DNA of 10,935 nucleotides from Bacteroidia bacterium (GTDB lineage: Bacteria; Bacteroidota; Bacteroidia; Flavobacteriales; Flavobacteriaceae): contig JAHHLF010000039.1 of assembly GCA_018679315.1 (NCBI GenBank), forward strand, positions 1 to 10,935. The letters are read 5' to 3'. Made by a program: the position numbers and the translations under genes. A model generated the notes under the pieces. It did no database searches. It was given only the letters and a program-made list of their open reading frames with translations, and was not told where the DNA came from. Position 1 is the first letter of the stretch. Each line of letters starts with the position of its first letter. Positions 7,113 to 10,935 of the stretch are shown piece by piece.

Positions 7113-7831
7113 AAAAGAGTACGTATATATGGATATGGGCCTTATCTGTTCTTGTAGGATGCAGCAGCGGAGGCGATGGGAATGACAACCCAAATCCGGA
7201 TCCAAATCCGGATCCCGATCCAATTTCAGCGCCTTCGTCAGCCACTTTGGTATTTCCGGATGATGATGAGGAATGCACGGAAGGCGAGATCCTGAGTGAT
7301 TCACAGAGCAGGGTTGATTTTATGTGGAATGCCTCTACCAATACGGATAGTTATGTAGTGCATCTTACAGACCTCAACACGGGAAGTACAAATACGTTTA
7401 CTTCTACAACTAATAATAAAATTATTAATCTGACAAGGGGCAACCCTTATGAATGGTTTGTCGAATCCAGAAGAATAGGAACAAATGCCACAGCCAATAG
7501 CGCTACCTGGCGTTTTTATAACGCCGGACCCGGGGTTGAGAATTATGCCCCCTTCCCGGCTGAAGCTGTTAGTCCGCCAAGGGGCGCCAACATAGATCCG
7601 GCTGCTACCGTACTTCTCGAATGGAATGGATCCGACGTAGATGAAGACATTACGGAATACGATGTTTTCTTTGGTACAGATGCTGCAGCCACATCCTTAT
7701 TGGGCACCACATCAGAGACCAGCCTTGAAGCAAATATAGCCTCGGGCACAACATATTATTGGTCTGTTACTACCCGGGATAGTGCAGGGAATCAATCCGA
7801 GTCGGAGACTTTTGAATTTCTTGTGAAGTAA
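7109..7831 (+). CDS. Lipoprotein with two fibronectin-III-like domains, 240 aa
   Basis: This is an exported lipoprotein of unknown function. The signal peptide ends in the lipobox LVGC with the lipidated Cys at residue 18. Residues 19-26 (SSGGDGND) carry a Gly/Asp-rich start of the kind that may act as a surface-export signal in Flavobacteriia. Residues 27-38 are a low-complexity Asn/Asp-Pro linker. Two beta-sandwich domains follow, at about 42-134 (DFMWNAST...YEWFVESRRIG) and about 148-240 (LLEWNGSDVDEDITEYDVFF...YYWSVTTRDSAGN). Both show the W and YYW pattern of FN3 or cadherin-like folds. The ATG overlaps the stop of the upstream gene as ATGA, so the two are probably co-translated and the lipoprotein may serve the secreted propeller protein at the surface. 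No enzyme motif is visible. Confidence 0.82.
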   Translation: MKKSTYIWIWALSVLVGCSSGGDGNDNPNPDPNPDPDPISAPSSATLVFPDDDEECTEGEILSDSQSRVDFMWNASTNTDSYVVHLTDLNTGSTNTFTSTTNNKIINLTRGNPYEWFVESRRIGTNATANSATWRFYNAGPGVENYAPFPAEAVSPPRGANIDPAATVLLEWNGSDVDEDITEYDVFFGTDAAATSLLGTTSETSLEANIASGTTYYWSVTTRDSAGNQSESETFEFLVK

Positions 7832-7891
7832 GAAGTCGCTTTTTATTTTGATCGCGAACCTGCATCTTTGTGATACGAAGTTGGCTCGCAT
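7832..7891 (+). promoter_or_regulatory. Spacer before rnhB with a possible -7 box
   Basis: In this 60-nt gap CATCTTTG (7863-7870) differs by one base from TAnnTTTG, 21 nt before the rnhB ATG. A T-rich stretch lies at the -33 distance, but a TTG at the right spacing is missing (the TTG at 7848 gives only 12 nt). No convincing terminator follows the lipoprotein gene, so read-through from the upstream operon is also possible. Confidence 0.3.
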
Positions 7892-8488
7892 ATGCTATTA
7901 CCCTATCTAGAATCACCAGATGAAGCTGGGACCGATGAAGCCGGAAGAGGCTGCCTCGCGGGTCCGGTAACCGCTGCAGCTGTTATTTTGCCCTTAGATT
8001 ATTCAAATGCTGTTCTTAATGACTCCAAGCAACTTACACATGCGCTTCGGGATCAATTGGCCGAAGAGATCAAACGGGAAGCCCTTGCCTATGCCGTGGC
8101 CGATATTGACCCGGAAACCATAGATCAGATCAATATTTTAAAAGCGTCCATCCTTGGGATGCACAAAGCGCTTGACAATCTGGGGCAAGTACCCTCTTTG
8201 ATCCTTGTAGATGGCAATAAATTCTATTCCTATAAAAAGATCCGCCACCGGTGCATGATAAAAGGAGATGCCCGCTTCATGAGCATTGCTGCCGCTTCCA
8301 TTTTAGCAAAGACACATCGGGATGCATATATGGCTAGCTTGCACGAAGAATACCCGGTCTACAACTGGAAACAGAATAAGGGATATCCGACTATAGAACA
8401 CAGGAAGGCCATTGCAAATTTTGGCCCGACAAAATATCACAGAAAAAGTTTTCGATTACTGCCAGAACAACTCAAATTGAACTTATAA
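7892..8488 (+). CDS. rnhB: Ribonuclease HII, 198 aa
   Basis: RNase HII cuts the RNA strand of RNA-DNA hybrids and starts removal of single ribonucleotides built into DNA, in the cytoplasm. The family's GTDEAGRGCLAGPV motif is at residues 13-26, giving catalytic D15 and E16. The third and fourth acidic residues are D107 (ILVDGNKF) and D126 (IKGDARFMSIAAASILAKTHRD). The NDSKQLT motif is at 43-49 and the conserved NKGYPTIEHR stretch lies near the C-terminus. All active-site positions expected from E. coli RNase HII (D16, E17, D108, D126) have counterparts, and the length is typical. The ATG at 7892 leaves a short N-terminal tail before the motif, as is usual; there is no Shine-Dalgarno sequence. 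The next gene begins 28 nt after the stop. Confidence 0.96.
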   Translation: MLLPYLESPDEAGTDEAGRGCLAGPVTAAAVILPLDYSNAVLNDSKQLTHALRDQLAEEIKREALAYAVADIDPETIDQINILKASILGMHKALDNLGQVPSLILVDGNKFYSYKKIRHRCMIKGDARFMSIAAASILAKTHRDAYMASLHEEYPVYNWKQNKGYPTIEHRKAIANFGPTKYHRKSFRLLPEQLKLNL

Positions 8489-8493
8489 TCGGT

Positions 8494-8501
8494 TAATTTT
8501 G
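8494..8501 (+). promoter_or_regulatory. Probable -7 box for the 8517 lipoprotein gene
   Basis: TAATTTTG is an exact match to the Bacteroidota TAnnTTTG box, 15 nt upstream of the ATG at 8517 and just after the rnhB stop. A TTG (8477-8479) lies upstream, but with a 14-nt spacer it is closer than normal. The likely leader is only about 10 nt long. The gene may thus be transcribed separately from rnhB. Confidence 0.4.
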
Positions 8502-8516
8502 CCCCAAACCCAGATC

Positions 8517-10935
8517 ATGAAGTGGACGTTTAAACTCGTACTAATTTTTCTACTCTTCAGCAGTTGTATCCAGCAACGAGACCAGCTAATACCTATGCTG
8601 AATTACGTGCCAGAAAATGCCGTGGCTATCGTCCGGATCAATAATCTGAACCAGTGCAAAATCCTGCTAAATGAAAATGCCTTCCTGCAGGATCTTTCAA
8701 AGACAGAAACTCATGCGTCTATCAATGCACATTTGAAAGCGCTCAAATACCTGGCTCACGAACATGAAAGTGTATTGACTTTTGTTCCTGATGACGGCAC
8801 ACAATTTTTATACATCAGCCCTACTACAGAATCATTAATAGACAGTTTGAATTTAGATCCTGATTCTTTGGACCAACGAATTATAAAAAATAAAGACTTT
8901 AGCACCATAGAATTAGAAGACCAGACCCTATATACGGCCACAAGCGGGGGCAATACACTGGTCAGTTCTTCTTCGCAAGTACTTCTGGAGCAACTCAATT
9001 TGGCAGCCAAAAGAGAAGTGCCTGCGACACTTTTGTCACTCTACCAGGCTGCGGGGACAGATAAACCCGCTTCTATTTTTTTACGAAGCCAGCAAGGACA
9101 AGCACTTTTAGACAGTCAACTGGAAACATCAGGTTCTGTACGACTCGCTCAGCTTACGGATTGGATCTCCATGGACATTGAACCTACAAGTCGGCAATTA
9201 AATTTAACCGGGGCTTTGATCGCCAAAGATTCAAGTAGTATTCTGAATTTATTTCACAATGTATCGCCACTGGGGCACAAAGCCCCTGCTTTTGCCCCGG
9301 CAGAAGCGACGGCTATCCTTTCCTATACTTTTGAAGACCATGCTGCGTTTACTGATAATCAGCTGCACTTTTTGAAACAACCTACAGCTCTGGATACACT
9401 TTTTAACACAGTAGAAGAAGTTGGCATTTTCTATATGCGAAAAAAGAAAGGGGTTATTTTAAGCACGTTCGGAACTGAAAATATCAATCTTTTTTTAGAG
9501 CAGATCCGTGCAGGGACAGAAGAGTATATTGGAAATGAGATCATCTCCTTATCTCAAAATGAATTTTTGAATGTTCACTTTGATCCCTTGATAAAAAACT
9601 ACAATGCCCGCTATTATACCTTGCTGGAAAATGCCTTTGTATTTGCCGAAGATAAAAGCATGTTGCAGACGGTGATCCGAAACTATAACCAAGGCAATAC
9701 GTTTAGCAAGACCCGCGAATTTGCAAGCGTCGAGAAATCCCTGGCCAGTGAATCCAATATCTTGTTTGTCAGTAAGAACAACGGACTTGGACCTTTACTG
9801 GAAGAAGACTTCTCGAAATCACTACAAAAAGACATGAAGACCCGGGCGCTGAATGATTATGCCTATGCCTGCCAGGTCATTGGAGATGATTCCTTTTATC
9901 ACACGAATATCCTGGTCCAAAAGCTTTCGGAAATAGAAGATCCACGATCTACCTTTCCATTATTTTCTGTTACCCTGGATGCCAAGCTGGCTACGGAACC
10001 CCAGTTTGTGATCAACCACAATACCCGAAAGAAAGAGATCGTCGTTCAGGATGAGAATAATGTGCTCTATCTCATTTCCACAAGCGGCAATGTACTTTGG
10101 AAAAAGGAATTATCGAGCCGGATCCAAGGGAAGATCCATCAGGTCGACCTGTACAAAAATGGCAGGCTTCAATTAGCTTTTACAACAAACGATCAATTCT
10201 TTGTGATCGATCGGAATGGGAAGGTCGTACAGCCTTTTGAAAAGACCTATGAGGGTGGGAATCTTAATCCCTTGGCCGTTTTCGACTATGAACAAAACAG
10301 GAAATACCGACTGGTGGTCACCCAGGGTAGTAAAGTATTCATGTACAATAGTCGGGGTGACATTGTTTCCGGCTTTACCTATACCGAAGCCGAAGATGCT
10401 ATTCTTGGCGCCCCAAAACATTTCAGGGTCGCGAGCAAGGATTACCTGGTGTTTAAACTGGCTGATGGTAGCTTAAAGATCCTCAATCGAATAGGAAAAG
10501 TCAGGGTAGATGTAAAAGAGAAACTGGATTTCTCAGATAATGAAGTCTACTTGTATCGGAACAAATTTATCGTCAGCGATAAAGGTGGAGATATCTATTC
10601 AGTGGATACCAAAGGCAAGGTGAATAAGAACAATTTAAACCTGAACGAATACCACGGCTTTGACGCTACGACTAAATCTCTTGTGACATTGAATGATAAT
10701 GTGATCAATATTAAAGGGAAGTCGGTCACCATGGACCTGGGGGTATATACCAAGCCCAGGATCTTCTATATCTACGACATCATTTATGTGAGCACGACAG
10801 ATATCCAAAACCAAAAAACTTACCTCTTCTATAGCAACGGTAGGTCCGTAGCAGATTTCCCTGTACTTGGTAATGGCGTAGCTGATCTTGCCGATATAGA
10901 CAATGACCGAAAACTGGAATTGGTTACCAAAGACC
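8517..10935 (+). CDS. Large lipoprotein with DUF3352-like and beta-propeller-like halves (3' end outside window)
   Basis: The reading frame stays open from the ATG at 8517 to the right edge (806 codons), so the gene is incomplete only because the window ends. The N-terminus is a lipoprotein signal (basic-hydrophobic, then LLFSSC with Cys at residue 17). Residues about 25-470 begin with VPENAVAIVRINNL, which resembles the opening of DUF3352-type proteins ('protein x allows y' of unknown role); this is a resemblance, not a database hit. From about residue 480 there are at least five blade-like repeats of the pattern 'hydrophobic strand - D/S-x-x-G-x-V' (LYLISTSGNVLWKKEL, FFVIDRNGKVVQPF, VFMYNSRGDIVSGF, LKILNRIGKVRVDV, IYSVDTKGKV), as in PQQ/WD-type propellers. 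The visible end (LADIDNDRKLELVT) looks like an FG-GAP/VCBS blade. It is probably anchored in the inner leaflet or outer membrane facing the periplasm. There is no Shine-Dalgarno sequence. The function is unknown. Confidence 0.8.
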   Translation, partial: MKWTFKLVLIFLLFSSCIQQRDQLIPMLNYVPENAVAIVRINNLNQCKILLNENAFLQDLSKTETHASINAHLKALKYLAHEHESVLTFVPDDGTQFLYISPTTESLIDSLNLDPDSLDQRIIKNKDFSTIELEDQTLYTATSGGNTLVSSSSQVLLEQLNLAAKREVPATLLSLYQAAGTDKPASIFLRSQQGQALLDSQLETSGSVRLAQLTDWISMDIEPTSRQLNLTGALIAKDSSSILNLFHNVSPLGHKAPAFAPAEATAILSYTFEDHAAFTDNQLHFLKQPTALDTLFNTVEEVGIFYMRKKKGVILSTFGTENINLFLEQIRAGTEEYIGNEIISLSQNEFLNVHFDPLIKNYNARYYTLLENAFVFAEDKSMLQTVIRNYNQGNTFSKTREFASVEKSLASESNILFVSKNNGLGPLLEEDFSKSLQKDMKTRALNDYAYACQVIGDDSFYHTNILVQKLSEIEDPRSTFPLFSVTLDAKLATEPQFVINHNTRKKEIVVQDENNVLYLISTSGNVLWKKELSSRIQGKIHQVDLYKNGRLQLAFTTNDQFFVIDRNGKVVQPFEKTYEGGNLNPLAVFDYEQNRKYRLVVTQGSKVFMYNSRGDIVSGFTYTEAEDAILGAPKHFRVASKDYLVFKLADGSLKILNRIGKVRVDVKEKLDFSDNEVYLYRNKFIVSDKGGDIYSVDTKGKVNKNNLNLNEYHGFDATTKSLVTLNDNVINIKGKSVTMDLGVYTKPRIFYIYDIIYVSTTDIQNQKTYLFYSNGRSVADFPVLGNGVADLADIDNDRKLELVTKD

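Noticed and set aside
7002..7341. Two minus-strand open frames across the 7112 junction
   Set aside because: They are antisense to two well-supported coding regions and show no family features; their Pro/Asp or Gly/Ser runs mirror the linker repeat.
7832..7860. Possible terminator after the FN3 lipoprotein gene
   Set aside because: Only a 4-bp TCGC/GCGA pairing around a T-rich loop is present, with no following U tract.
10173..10476. Opposed open frames of 82 and 86 codons
   Set aside because: Both lie inside the long open frame starting at 8517, which has coherent domain structure through this region.
1..10935. Defence system, mobile element, CRISPR or phage genes
   Set aside because: No transposase, integrase, direct-repeat array, nuclease-helicase pair or phage gene was seen; all long frames are accounted for by the listed genes.

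Overview
The window looks like a chromosomal segment of a marine-type Flavobacteriia (Bacteroidota) genome. The evidence is a 16S rRNA 5' end with a Flavobacteriaceae-like sequence, promoters of the Bacteroidota type (TTG - about 20 nt - TAnnTTTG), start codons without Shine-Dalgarno sequences, a Bacteroidota putative porin, a type IX secretion (T9SS) sorting domain, and lipoproteins with lipoboxes. I cannot name the genus.

Layout, left to right. Positions 1-330 hold the 5' end of a 16S rRNA gene on the minus strand, running off the left edge. Positions 331-679 hold its leader and promoter: a strong-looking Bacteroidota promoter (596-626), a set of mutually exclusive stems (503-553), a boxA-like stretch (478-494), and a hairpin followed by 14 U residues (427-468) that has the geometry of an intrinsic terminator inside the rRNA leader. 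Next on the minus strand is a putative outer-membrane porin (680-2662). A 175-bp divergent spacer separates it from a plus-strand run: a 1424-aa secreted Asp-box beta-propeller protein with thrombospondin type-3 calcium repeats and a T9SS type A C-terminal signal (2838-7112); a small lipoprotein with two fibronectin-III-like domains that overlaps it by 4 nt (7109-7831); ribonuclease HII, rnhB (7892-8488); and a large lipoprotein (8517 to beyond the right edge) with a DUF3352-like N-terminal half and a beta-propeller-like C-terminal half.

The propeller protein and the FN3 lipoprotein are clearly translationally coupled and are probably a cell-surface pair. RNase HII is housekeeping (removal of RNA from DNA). 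The flanking lipoprotein is of unknown function and probably has its own promoter inside the end of rnhB. I see no defence system, mobile element, CRISPR array or phage gene. The most interesting unexplained structure is the rRNA leader with its terminator-like hairpin. Among the genes, the secreted protein/lipoprotein couple and the two-part 8517 lipoprotein are the least characterised.
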